This document shows positions 54,346-64,000 of a stretch of DNA of 64,000 nucleotides, one piece after another; the stretch's first letter is position 1; every line of letters starts with the position of its first letter. The position numbers were made by a program, and so were the translations under genes. Location of the stretch: assembly GCF_040581485.1 (NCBI RefSeq), contig NC_090129.1, positions 14,581,501 through 14,645,500 of the forward strand, read 5' to 3'. The notes beneath the pieces were generated by a model. That model had not been told where the DNA came from. It searched no databases and was given only the letters and a program-made list of their open reading frames with translations. The stretch is from Linepithema humile. Lineage: Eukaryota; Arthropoda; Insecta; Hymenoptera; Formicidae.

Positions 54346-55063
54346 ATGTTTATTGGGTTGTTATATGGTATTATTGTGTTCTTATATTTGTCAAGATACA
54401 CTTTCTTTATTTATTAACCCCCTATGGCCTTTAAAAATTATAAACTAACTTATGTTCCAACTTTTATTTTTTTATTATAAATAAACTTATAACATATTAC
54501 TTCGCGTTATTCCGTGACGCAACAAATTTTATACTGAACCTAGTCCCTCAGACTGTACAAAATGCCAAAAACATTTTGTGTAAATTTGCGAATTCAAGTA
54601 ATATAAATTATTATAGTATAAATAACAGTGTATTGGATTCAGTACGGGAACCAATGCTACGAAATACTCATTACAAACATTTTATTAATTTGTGCAACAA
54701 ATTTTACGTATTTGCAACAAAAAACAGAAACAAAAAACAAAAAACCAAAAAAAAAAACCAAAAAAAACAAAAAACGGAATATGCGTCTTTCGTGCGGCAA
54801 ATTTTTGATAATTGCCGCTAAGAATGGAACTGCCTTATTTTGTTTTTTGTTTTGCAGACAAAATTATTGCGCCAGAGTATACTGTTTTTTTTTGTTTTTG
54901 CGGGATTTAAATAATAAAAAACATTATCGAATATATTTTTTTCTTTTTTTTAGAATACTGTAAACTTTGAAACCGCATATTTTTTAAATATTATGTGTGT
55001 CACACAGTCAAAGACAAAGACTTCGGAGTTCGTCACTCCCCCGGTATTTTACGATTCCAAACC
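54346..55063. other. No gene recognised
   Basis: AT-rich with an A/C-rich low-complexity stretch (AAAAACCAAAAAAAACAAAAAAC, about 54740-54775) and T-runs. ORFs here are Lys/Asn-rich low-complexity and not supported. Confidence 0.4.
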
Positions 55064-55768
55064 AGTGCTGCAAGATCGAGCATCCTGCAACAGAGCAACA
55101 TGAGGGGAACGGCCCCCACCATGCGGGCACTACACAAGCGAGAACCGCACGTCACGCGTCCGTGTGTGCACGCGTCAACGTAGCATGCTATATTTTGTCA
55201 CTTTCCCAGCCCGCGAAAAATGCTAAGAAGCCAAGCGTTTTTAATCGAGTAAGGCGAATCGCTTGAATAATAAAGATTCCGTCTTCTAGACCTGTATCTT
55301 GCAACTTGTTTTTTTTCTTTTTTCGCATTTCTTTTTAACGCACAATCTAATGCACAATCGAGTAAATAATTAAATAAATTTTTTTTCTAAACAGTATTAT
55401 TTTATATTCATTAAAAATATACGCATAAGTTAAATTATTAACTGTTGAAAAAGATATTGATTTGCTATGACTTGTCAATAGAAAAATAAAATATAATTTT
55501 ACAATTTTTCAACAAAATGCAACTTTAACATATGCCAAGATTATTAATAAATATAAAATAATACTTTTTTGTCGAAAACATTATTTAATAATTTGATTGA
55601 TTACTGTTAGAAACTCATGTGCAAAAAAAGTTGCGAAAAGCAATTTTCAAACACAATATCTTCAACATTTTAACTAATCGCTTTACCCGTTTAGCCACGC
55701 TTACTACTTGACATTTTCCTCTTTAAACTTAAAAGAAAGATATATTAATAATTTATTAGTAGTTAATA
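55064..55768. repeat. Half copy (single arm) of the 1.3-kb palindrome family
   Basis: CAGTGCTGCAAGATCGAGCA ... CACTACACAAGCGAGAACC ... AAATGCTAAGAAGCCAAGCG ... CACGCTTACTACTTG follows the left arm at 49316-49950 in order. It stops near the palindrome centre (about 55768), so one arm is missing or this is the ancestral monomer. Confidence 0.7.
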
Positions 55769-56164
55769 GTGGCCTTCCACGCCACCCATGAGGTGCCACT
55801 AATAGCGCGCTAGATTTTTTAAAAGTGGATCTTCGCCTGTAGCCCTATTATACCACATATTATTGCAAAATACCACAAAAAATATATTACTATGTAAATA
55901 TTATGTATATTACAATATAAAAACTATATGTATATTATAAACATATACATATATATTAGTATCATATATTAGTATCATATTCACGTATAAATAATAGATG
56001 TATGGTACGCGCGCACACACACGCACAGATACCCACACACACATCTATTATTCGAATTTAGCTACGATTACAGCATTCAAAAAACTACAAATAAAAATAT
56101 TCATAAAATTTTTGTTTTTTTAACATTTTTTTTATTTTTAAACATATATATATATATATAAAAA
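55769..56164. other. Repeat shared with 12.5 kb, AT-rich and (CACA)n sequence
   Basis: 55773-55850 (TTCCACGCCACCCATGAGG..., AGCCCTATTATACC) resembles 12530-12605. A short CACA-type microsatellite follows (56011-56045). No gene. Confidence 0.4.
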
Positions 56165-56760
56165 TTAATAATTAATAAAAATATTTTGAATATAAAGTTT
56201 TCCGCCGCGGCCACCTCTCCCGCCACGGCCGCCCCTCCCGCCTCCGATTTTTCTAACTGAAGTGCCTCTTCCGGCCCCGCGAATAGCCCGCTGGACGTAC
56301 CAGCGGACTCGTGCACGGCCGGCTCCTCTTCTTTTTTTTCCTACAAAATAAATATTGATATAAATAATCAATAAAATAAAATAATTGTATATGGGTTTAA
56401 TAATGTAATAATTCAAAATTTATTACATACTATATTTTTTTTGTTGCAGTTGCTCCGGCATCCGCTCCAGCTGCAGTTGTTGTTGCTGCTGCTGCTGCTG
56501 CTTCACTTGGAGGCGCAGCCTTACAACCTCCTCATGTTGCAGCTGCATTTGCAGCAGCAATTGCTGCAAATGTGGAGCTTTTACTTGCATAACGTTTTCT
56601 GTAAAAAAAAAAAATTATTATATATATTCTTTTTTTCAAAGATATTATGTGTACAATTATAATAATAACTTTACGTAGTTACTTTTAAAACGTAAAACGT
56701 TAATTTTAGCAAAAATACAATATATAATATTAATTACTTACCGGACGAAGCGTTCTCCAT
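56165..56760 (-). CDS. Small spliced Gln-rich / RGG-tail protein (about 120 residues)
   Basis: Minus-strand exons are 56760-56742, 56598-56431 and 56340-56165 with donors GTAAGT and GTATGT, acceptors TTTTACAG and TTTTGTAG, both introns phase 1. Joined length is 363 nt and open. Exon 2 is a Gln/Leu-rich coiled-coil-type helix (HLQQLLLQMQLQHEEVV; VKQQQQQQQQLQLER). Exon 3 starts KKRRGAGRARVRW and ends in a Gly/Arg repeat (GGGRGGRGGRGGRGGK), an RNA-binding-type RGG tail. No family is recognised. The upstream flank is a strong hairpin shared with the divergent hAT-like gene at 57192. Repeats (CAGCAG, GGCCGC) mean the frame could be fortuitous, but the splice sites and phases agree. Confidence 0.4.
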
Positions 56761-56775
56761 GGCAATCTGCGCTTA

Positions 56776-56908
56776 GTTTTCCACGAAGTGTGAAAATAGC
56801 GGCGTTTAAAGAACGTGGACGCGACTTTGATGCGCATAGCGTTCTGCGCATCGAAGTCGCGTTTACGTTCTTCAAACGCCGCTTTTTTCACAATTCGTGG
56901 AAAACTAA
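56776..56908. repeat. Hairpin between two divergent genes, stem about 55 bp
   Basis: GCGGCGTTTAAAGAACGT...GCGACTTTGATGCGCA pairs with TGCGCATCGAAGTCGC...ACGTTCTTCAAACGCCGC around a short loop (TAGCGTTC). Outer bases (TTTTCCACGAAGTGTG and CACAATTCGTGGAAAA) also pair. Confidence 0.75.
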
Positions 56909-57191
56909 GAAACTAAGGAAAACTAAATGCGCAGCATTTTTGCGATTCTCAATTGTTTCTGCGCGTAAACCGCGTCTGCATTGCGTGGTATATATAAGAG
57001 CACGGCAAATTTTAATAATAATATTTTATATGCCGCTCATTTCTTTCCGTTGAAAAAGCTTAGGCAGTCTCGACTGTAAGTTTTTCAAACATTTCTGTAT
57101 ATTTACGTAATTTTTCTTCTCTTTCCTTATTTTTTTTCTTCTTTGAATCTTCGTTTTTTTTCTATAGTTTTGCTTTATATTCACTATAAAA

Positions 57192-58766
57192 ATGTGTGAT
57201 TTATTAGAAAAGAAATGCAAGCGAAGCTTTTCAGAAGCTTGGCTTTGCAATGATAGATATAAATATTGGATACAAAAAGTACCATTAGATGACAGTTTGT
57301 TTCATTGCATTATATGTGATAAAAATATTTCTTGCAACACGAGCATTTCTAGACATGCAAATTCTACGTATCACAAAAATAATATTAAAGAAGACACATC
57401 TTTGTTATTAAATAATAATTATATTACTGTAGAAAAAAATATTTCTAAGACATTAAAATTTCAATCACAATGGTTAGAAATAGAGTACTTTCAACCATGG
57501 TTACGCGAAGTATCACACGATAAAACATTATGTTTTTGTTCGTTTTGTGAAATATATATAACTGCTAAAATGTCATGTATTTCTCGTCATGCACAATCAG
57601 TAGCACATTTAACAATTACCAAAAATGTTAATATGGAAACGAAAAATACAGACGAAGATGTCAATATGCCGGACGAATCAATTTTGTCGTTTGATAAGCG
57701 AAAGAAAGCTGCAGAAATTCGATACGCTGCTTTCATCGCTGAGAAAAACATTTTGCATCAAACTGCGACAGACATTCTCACTTTTTTCCAACAAATAGGA
57801 AAAGATTCTGACGTATTGCAAAACATGAAAATGAGTCGGATTAAATGTCAAAAGATTATTTCGAACGTGTTGTGTCCGGTTGAAACGGATCGTGTAGTCG
57901 ATATTATTCAAAATACTAAATTTACTATTTTTATAGATGAAACGTCTGACATTTCTAATCAAAAATGGATGACGTTTCATGTTCGGTATGTTGATCCTGC
58001 AACATTAGACATTCGCTCGCAATTAGTCAAATTAATAGATATTGATGCAAGGAATAGCAGTGCGGAAAAATTATTTGATGCTTTTAAACGAGAAATGTAT
58101 AGACTGCAAATTCCATTTTTAAATATTGTTGCCTTGTCATGCGACAATGCGCCCGTCATGACGGGTAAATATTCATCATTTAAAACAAAACTTGAAAAAA
58201 AAATGTAAAATTTTGTTAACATTTTCATGCCCATGTCATTCCGCTGCACTTGTTGCACATACTGCATGTAGTAAAACTATTGCGAGGAATTCGTAAAAAA
58301 AATAGCAAGTTATATTAACAGTAGTCCAAAACGATCAGCTATTTTTGAAGAATTTTGTGAATGTTTTCAGAAAGCAAACCGAAAAATTTTAAAGTTGTCC
58401 GACACACGATAGCTTTCTCGGCATTCATGTATTGAAAGACTTCTAGAGTAATGGGATACTGTCGAGCACTTTTTAAAAGAAATGGTAATGAGTGAAAGAA
58501 CAAAGTCTGGACAAAATTTATTATCTATAATGCAAAAACTTGATATAAAAGCATATTTATTATTTTTAAAACATATTTTACATTTTTTTAAATGCTTTTA
58601 ATGCATTTTTCCAAGCTCTAGAAACAAGAATACAGTTATTGCAGCCGAAATCATTTCAGTTCCTAACCATTATTTGTAAACATTTCTTAAAGTCAGAACT
58701 TTTACAAAATATAAGTAATAATTTTGAATTTTCAACAAAAAAAATCAAAAATTTTTTAACGAAGTG
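57192..58766 (+). pseudogene. hAT-like transposase gene with two zinc-finger domains, broken (5' part)
   Basis: Two BED-like fingers are visible: CIICDKNISCNTSISRHANS (residues 40-60) and CSFCEIYITAKMSCISRHAQ (residues 120-140). An RNase H-like region follows (FTIFIDETSDISNQKWMTF; VALSCDNAPVMTGKYSSFK). An extra A in an A9 run near 58203 shifts frame before the readable CHSAALVAHTACSKTI motif. Further damage: a shift near 58290, TAG near 58409 after SDTR and TAA near 58450. A TATATAAG box lies at 56991-56998. The gene is then split at 58767-58778 by an I-like retrotransposon and continues after 63856. Confidence 0.65.
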
Positions 58767-58983
58767 TATTTAGGAGATCCCGGGGGTTGAGCTACCCACC
58801 GGGCGCGTCTCCAAGGTGGCGGATAGAAGGACGCCCAGTAGGTGTGAGTTCTCTGAGGGGACTCAGTGCTGCTGGGTAGTGGCGGTTATAACCTGGCCCC
58901 ACGAAAGTAAAACCCTGTGGAGGGTGAGGAAAGACCGTTGCCGCGGACCAGCTCCCCAAGCCAAGTTGTAAGCCATCGTGCCG

Positions 58984-60080
58984 ATGGCTGCATGTCACTG
59001 GGGGAGCAGTGTCGCGAACGATGCCTCTGGGAAACCGGGCGAAACCCAAGAGTATCCAGCCTTACCCACGCATGCTGGGCTCTGCGTGGGCGGACCGTGT
59101 AGTTCCCTAGCTACTCGTGGGACCACTATGGATTTAGACTTAAAATTAAACGTAGAGAACGAAGTGGGAAATCGGGAGGGCTCGCGTGACGGGTCTCCGA
59201 GGGAAGGAGCTGGGACGGGACCCTTAAAGGCTTCGGAAGTGAGGCCGGCCCGGCTGCGCGGCAGGAGGTTTCACCTCCAACGAAGAAGAATCGGTGCGGG
59301 GCCAAAAAAAGGAGGGCGAAGCGGATGAGAGCAGCGGCTCTGGAAGGGGCTCGCTCTCTTCCCGTGGCTCCCCCTTGTACGCCGGTGGAAGGGGATCGCC
59401 GACGGTAAACATCGGAAGGGTTCCAAGGATACCCCTCCATCGGGCGGCCGTCCGCTGAAGAGGCAAAAAACTCACAACGGGCACCATGCCTACTCGGACG
59501 CTGCTGACCCTCTGGCGAGGGTGATTGTGGCGGAGGGCTACCCCGAGACAGAGATCACTGCTGCGCAGTTGACTCTGTTGAGGGGTGCGGTCTCGAAGGA
59601 GATCGACGGGATCCAGGAGGGTCCGGTGAGCAGATTCCACGGCACCTCTCTAAGGAGTGGTGCGGCGGTGGTAAGATGCGCCGATGAGGCGGCACTGGGT
59701 TGGCTCGTGGGGCGGATCGGCGGCATCATTCCGAGGGCGCCAGGCTCAAGGTGATGGGCTTGGACGCGCTTCAAAAGCAGCACAGGGCGGTTTGGGTCCC
59801 GGGACCTCCCGAGGGCGCGGCCACGGTCCTGAAGCGGCTGGAGAAGCAGAATCCAGGTCTCGTCACCGGGAGCTGGAAAGTGTTCGCGGAGGGGGTAGGG
59901 GCCACCAGGGAAGGTGGAAACCTAGTCCTCGGTGTCCCGGGGTCCAGTGTCCTCAAATTGAAGACACTGGACTTCAGACCATTCTTTGGGCTCGACAGGG
60001 TTGCCTTTCGGGTAAGTGGAGCCCAAAGGGGGGGGGGGATAAAGGGAAGTAAGGAGGAACCCCCTAAAACGGTCTCGTAG
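58984..60080 (+). pseudogene. ORF1 of I-like copy B
   Basis: ATG at 58984 (MAACHWGSSVANDAS). Frame breaks near 59210 (loss of bases relative to copy A), near 59400-59465 and in ATTCCGAGGGCGCC at about 59735. The C-terminal domain is readable in the last frame (VPGPPEGAATVLKRLEKQ; TGSWKVFAEGVGATREGG) to the stop at 60078-60080. Both Trp codons lost in copy A are intact here. Confidence 0.65.
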
Positions 60081-60084
60081 CTAA

Positions 60085-63000
60085 ATGGCGGGATCGAGAG
60101 GGGTGGCCTTCACCCAGATTAATCTGCATCACAGCAAAGGGGCCTCGGCTGTTTTGGCCAGGCAACAAGCTGGGAGACAAACATGCATATCACTGATGCA
60201 AGAACCCTGGGTAATCCGAGGTTGCATCAGGGGTTTGGCGGCCTGCGGTAGGCTCTTTAGGGCCCCATCAGTGGACCGGCCCAGGGCCTGCGTGACCGTC
60301 AAGGGTATGGAAGCCCAGCTGATACCTCACCTGTGTTCCAGGGACGTTGCGGCTGTAGAAGTGAATTTCACTGATGACTCCGGTGACAGGAAAAAAATGG
60401 TTATTTGCTCGGCCTACTTCTCTCATGACGAGGGGGAGGCGGTGCTGCCTGCACCGGTGATAAAACTGGCAGAATACTGCCAGGAGAAACGGCTTCCCCT
60501 GATCATGGGATGTGACGCTAACGCGCATCACACCGTGTGGGGAAGCTCGGACACCAACGAAAGAAGGAGAAAAGTGTTGGAGTTTCTAGCATCTACGGAT
60601 CTGGAGATCCTCAACACAGGAGACGAGCCCACCTTCTGCACTATAGCGAGAAGAGAAGTGCTCGACATCACTGTCTGTTCCAGGCAGTTGATACAGGAGG
60701 TAGTAGAGTGGAGGGTCTCGACGGAGCCCTCGCTCTCTGACCATAGGCAGATCACCTTCAGGATAGCTAAGGCTAGGGGGAAGGAGGTCGAATTCAGGAA
60801 CCCGAGGAAAACCAAGTGGGACTCCTATAGGGAAGACCTGACCAACAGTCTCAAAGGCTTCCCTAAGAGGCACGGGACAGAGGACAAACTGGAGACCTGT
60901 GTGGACTACTTGCAGAGGTCTTTGGTAAACTGCTACGAAAGTAACTGCCCTGGAAGGGCGGTTACAAATAGTAGAGGAACTTTTTGGTGGACCCCTGGAC
61001 TGCAGGGTTTCAGAGTGGCGGCTTGTAGGGCCTGAAACAGAGCCAGGAACACGGGCCGCCAATCCGACTGGGAGCTCTCTAGGAGGGCACAGAAGAAATA
61101 TAGAGACTCTGAGGTTAGGGCGAAACTGGAAAGCTGGAGGAAGTTTTGCGAGGAAGTAGAGGGAATGCCTGAAACGGCAAGAATCTACAGGATCCTCGCT
61201 AGGAACCCGGATGCGATTCTGGAAGCCATCGCACTCCCTGATGGGACGGTGGTGACTAAAGAGCAATGTCTGGAGCATCTACTGGAAGTGAGCTTTCCGG
61301 GCTTCCATAGGGAGCCGGGAGAGCTATTTGCATATAAGGAGTCGGGCTCACTCAGAAGAGCCCGACAAGCGGACTGGCGATTGGCGGCCAAGATTGTCAT
61401 GCCCGAGAAGGTCAAGTGGGCAATTAACACCTTTAAGCCCTACAAGTCAGCGGGACCGGATGGTGTCTTTCCGGCTCTTCTACAAGAGAGATTGGAACAG
61501 ATTGTGGGCCCACTGACCCAAACCTTAAGGGCTTGTATCGCAATGGGCTACACACCCAGCGCATGGAAACTGGCCAGGGTAGTTTTCATCCCGAAGGCGG
61601 GAAGAACGAGCTACACCAAGGCAAAGGATTTCAGGCCAATTAGCCTAACATCGTTTCTCCTTAAGACATTGGAGAAGCTGATGGACGCGTATCTGAGGGA
61701 GACAACTCTGTGGAGTCACCCTCTCCACAAAAATCAGCACGCGTATCGTTCGGGCTATTCCACCGAGACTGCTCTACATCAGACGGTAGCGTTTATTGAG
61801 GAGCAGCTGGAAAGGAAGGGCTACGCAGTGGGTGCTTTCTTGGACATAGAGGGCGCCTTTAACAACACACCGCACGAGGTAGTGTGTGAGGAAGCCGCCA
61901 GATGGGGTGTCCCGATGAAGCTCGTCGAGTGGATCCGGGGCATGCTAGGGAGGCGTGTGATGACTTCGCTGGGAACTGCAAAAGTCTGTGGGTGGGTGGG
62001 AAGAGGCTGCCTGCAGGGCGGAGTACTTTCCCCACTTTTATGGTGCCTGGTAGCAGACGGTTTATTAAGGACACTGGACGATAGAGGCTTCACTGCACAA
62101 GACTACGCGGACGACGTTGCAATACTTGTGCGAGGCCCTTTTCTAGAGACGCTTCTAGAGCTCATGCAGGGGGCACTGGAAGTTGTAGAAGAGTGGTATC
62201 AGGGGACAGGTTTAGCGGTGAATCCACTGAAAACCGGTCTTACTGTCTTCACTTGCAAATACAAGGTGGGCACCATTGTGGGACCCACTCTTGGAAAAGT
62301 AAGGTTAGTTCCGACCGAATCGGTGAAATATTTGGGAGTTATCCTGAATAAGAAACTGCTTTGGGAGGAGCACCTTCGTAATCGGTGCAAAAGCTTGTGC
62401 CAGTATTTTTGGATGTGTAGAAGGACCTTTGGCCGGACTTGGGGCTTGAAACCGAGTATGATACACTGGATCTACACAGCCATACTTCGCCCCAAACTCA
62501 CATACGCAGCCGTAGTATGGTGGACTAAGGTGCAAAAGAAAACAGCCAAAGTTGCGCTGGAGCATGTCAGGGCTCTGATTTTGAGAGGGGCCTTGGGTGC
62601 TATTGTTACGACACCAGTGGCGGCGATGGGCGTAATGTTCGGCATCGAACCATTTCATCAGGTGGTGGTGGCTGCTGCAGCAATGGCGGCATACTGTCTG
62701 AGATGCGAACTAAAATGGAAGAAGGGAGCCCGGCATACGAGGCTGCCGGAAGACGTTCTGCTGGGTCCGATATTCGAGATGCGACATGACAAAATACCTA
62801 TTATTCGGGCTTCTGATAGGCGCTTCAAAGTGCATATACCGAGGCCAGAGGAGTGGGAAAAGGAAGGTGGAAACTTAGGGGCTCGAGTGCATGGAGGAGA
62901 TGTCTGGTGTACGGACGGCTCCAAGACGGACACGGGCTCCGGGGCCGGCTTCTTTGGCAGTCGAGAGGGATGGAAGGAGTGCATTTCTCTCGACAGTTAT

Positions 63001-63737
63001 GCCACGGTATTTCAAGCGGAGATTGTGGCTATCCTAAGCTGTGCTCAGACCGTGCGAAGTAGAGTAGAGGCGGGGGGGCACATCAGGATTTGTACGGACA
63101 GCCAGGCAGCCATCAAGGCGCTGGGGCTCCGACAATAACGTCGCGGTTGGTTCGGGAGTACAGGTGCGTTCTGAACGAACTGGCGAGAGAGAGAGAAGTC
63201 ACCGTTACCTGGGTGCCGGGTCACTCGGGCATCCAGGGTAATGAATGTGCGGACCAGCTGGCAAAAGCGGGTTCAGAATTAACGATGGTAGGACCGGGGC
63301 CGGCTCTGGGAATCCCCTTTTGTTTAGGAAGGGGGAGGATCAAAGAATGGCTCCGCAGAGAACATCTAAGACACTAGAGAGTGGAATTTGAGTCCAAATG
63401 CAGACAGGCTAGAGCTCTGATGGGAGATACTCCTAATAGGGAACTGGCTTGGAGCATAAGGGCTCTGAGTAGGAGAGATGCCAGGACAGCGGTACACATA
63501 CTGACGGGTCATGGCACCTTAAATTACCACATGTACAAGCTTGGGCGTAGCGATACATCCAAGTGCAGGGCATGTGGAGACGACGAGGAAACAAGCCTTC
63601 ATGTGCTCAGCGACTGTCCTGCACAGGCAGGGTTGAGACACAAGATGCTGGGCTCAGCACTACTTGGGCCCGAGCAGATCAGGAAGCTGCCGGTGAGGGA
63701 TCTGATTCTCTTTTGGAGAAAAACAGGTCTCTCATGA
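60085..63737 (+). pseudogene. ORF2 (endonuclease, RT, RNase H) of I-like copy B
   Basis: ATG at 60085, 4 nt after ORF1. Endonuclease (residues 1-316) is complete: QINLHHSKGASAVLARQQ, IMGCDANAHHTVWGSS, SDHRQITFRI. A TGA at 61033-61035 ends it, at the same position as in copy A. The following codons continue in frame into RT (657-residue open stretch from 61165): KSAGPDGVFPALL, SFLLKTLEKLMDAYL, GAFLDIEGAFNNT, GGVLSPLLWCLVADG, QDYADDVAILV, then RNase H (CTDGSKTDTGSGAG; FQAEIVAILSC; ICTDSQAAIKAL). A one-base loss at about 63125 and a stop near 63377 break the tail (WVPGHSGIQGNECADQLAK; CRACGDDEETSLHVLSDC). The best-preserved copy of the two. Confidence 0.8.
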
Positions 63738-63856
63738 GTATGTTTATGAGAGGCGGCACAATGGACAATGTCTGGGTGCCGCGGGCGGTGCTTCGAAAGA
63801 GGAACGCCCCCCCGTTATAATATTATTTATTATTATTATTATTATATTTAGAAGAT

Positions 63857-64000
63857 GAATGTGAAAAATATCTTGACGAGTTGATAACAGAGGGACACGC
63901 AAACGTAGTTGCAATAGTTCGAAAGAACTGTTTGCAATTTTACATAACTGCTGCCCAAGAAATTTGTAAAAGATTACCAATAAATGACAAATTTTTATCA
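63857..64000 (+). pseudogene. hAT-like transposase gene, 3' continuation (cut by window edge)
   Basis: After the second target duplication the frame reads ECEKYLDELITEGHANVVAIVRKNCLQFYITAAQEICKRLP..., colinear with the 5' part at 57192-58766. It continues beyond 64000. Confidence 0.6.

Larger units (their letters stand above)
58779..63844 (+). mobile_element. I-like non-LTR retrotransposon, copy B
   Basis: Same family as copy A (22128-27186) in opposite orientation. Starts CCCGGGGGTTGAGC at 58779 and ends CCCCCCCGTTA plus a TTATTATT tail. The target duplication TATTTAG(G/A)AGAT is at 58767-58778 and 63845-63856 with one difference. The host site is the hAT-like pseudogene. Confidence 0.85.

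Noticed and set aside
54576..54963. Lys/Asn/Gln-rich ORFs
   Set aside because: Low-complexity A/C-rich sequence without recognised motifs or codon pattern.

Overview
The window is eukaryotic and most likely insect. Genes are spliced, the intergenic DNA is AT-rich, and the transposon families fit an insect genome; the mix (BEL/Pao, Ty3/Gypsy, I-like and R1-clade retroelements, PIF/Harbinger, ZMYM1-like hAT) would suit a hymenopteran such as an ant. That assignment is inference, because no conserved host gene is present. Everything recognisable is a mobile element, a relic of one, or a virus-like block.

Region 1 (1-about 7.1 kb) is a virus-like gene block cut by the left edge. It holds a penton-like gene, a candidate double-jelly-roll capsid gene and a third gene of unknown function on the + strand. 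A five-exon orphan gene, a 48-residue microprotein gene and a two-exon orphan gene follow on alternating strands. Several genes carry a TATA box about 30 nt upstream of a TCAGT-type initiator, which points to a shared transcription programme. No polymerase, integrase, ATPase or protease gene is in view, so the Polinton/adintovirus-like label rests on the capsid-type proteins and on remembered family resemblance.

Region 2 (7.1-21.6 kb) has two solo LTRs of one family (8.84-10.08 kb and 15.05-21.57 kb), a decayed BEL/Pao element, and a complete-looking PIF/Harbinger transposon (15,406-20,686). The Harbinger element sits inside the second solo LTR. Its four-exon transposase and three-exon Myb/SANT-like gene both splice in frame, and the largest transposase intron carries a terminal-inverted-repeat insertion containing a tRNA-like sequence.

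Region 3 (21.6-38.4 kb) starts with a hAT-type non-autonomous element split by an I-like non-LTR retrotransposon. A series of palindromic foldback elements follows, then an R1-clade retrotransposon lodged in a (CT)n microsatellite, then a 1.7-kb inverted-repeat element that holds tRNA-like segments in both arms.

Region 4 (38.4-48.4 kb) is a Mutator-like transposase pseudogene with a YqaJ-type nuclease and a C48-type cysteine protease segment. It is split by a Ty3/Gypsy element whose 5' LTR alone contains a Harbinger-type MITE. Region 5 (48.4-64 kb) holds a near-perfect 380-bp palindrome, a 1.3-kb palindrome with a half copy elsewhere, a ZMYM1-like hAT pseudogene, a small Gln/RGG-rich spliced gene, and a second hAT-like pseudogene. 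That last pseudogene is split by the second I-like copy, which lies in the opposite orientation to the first.
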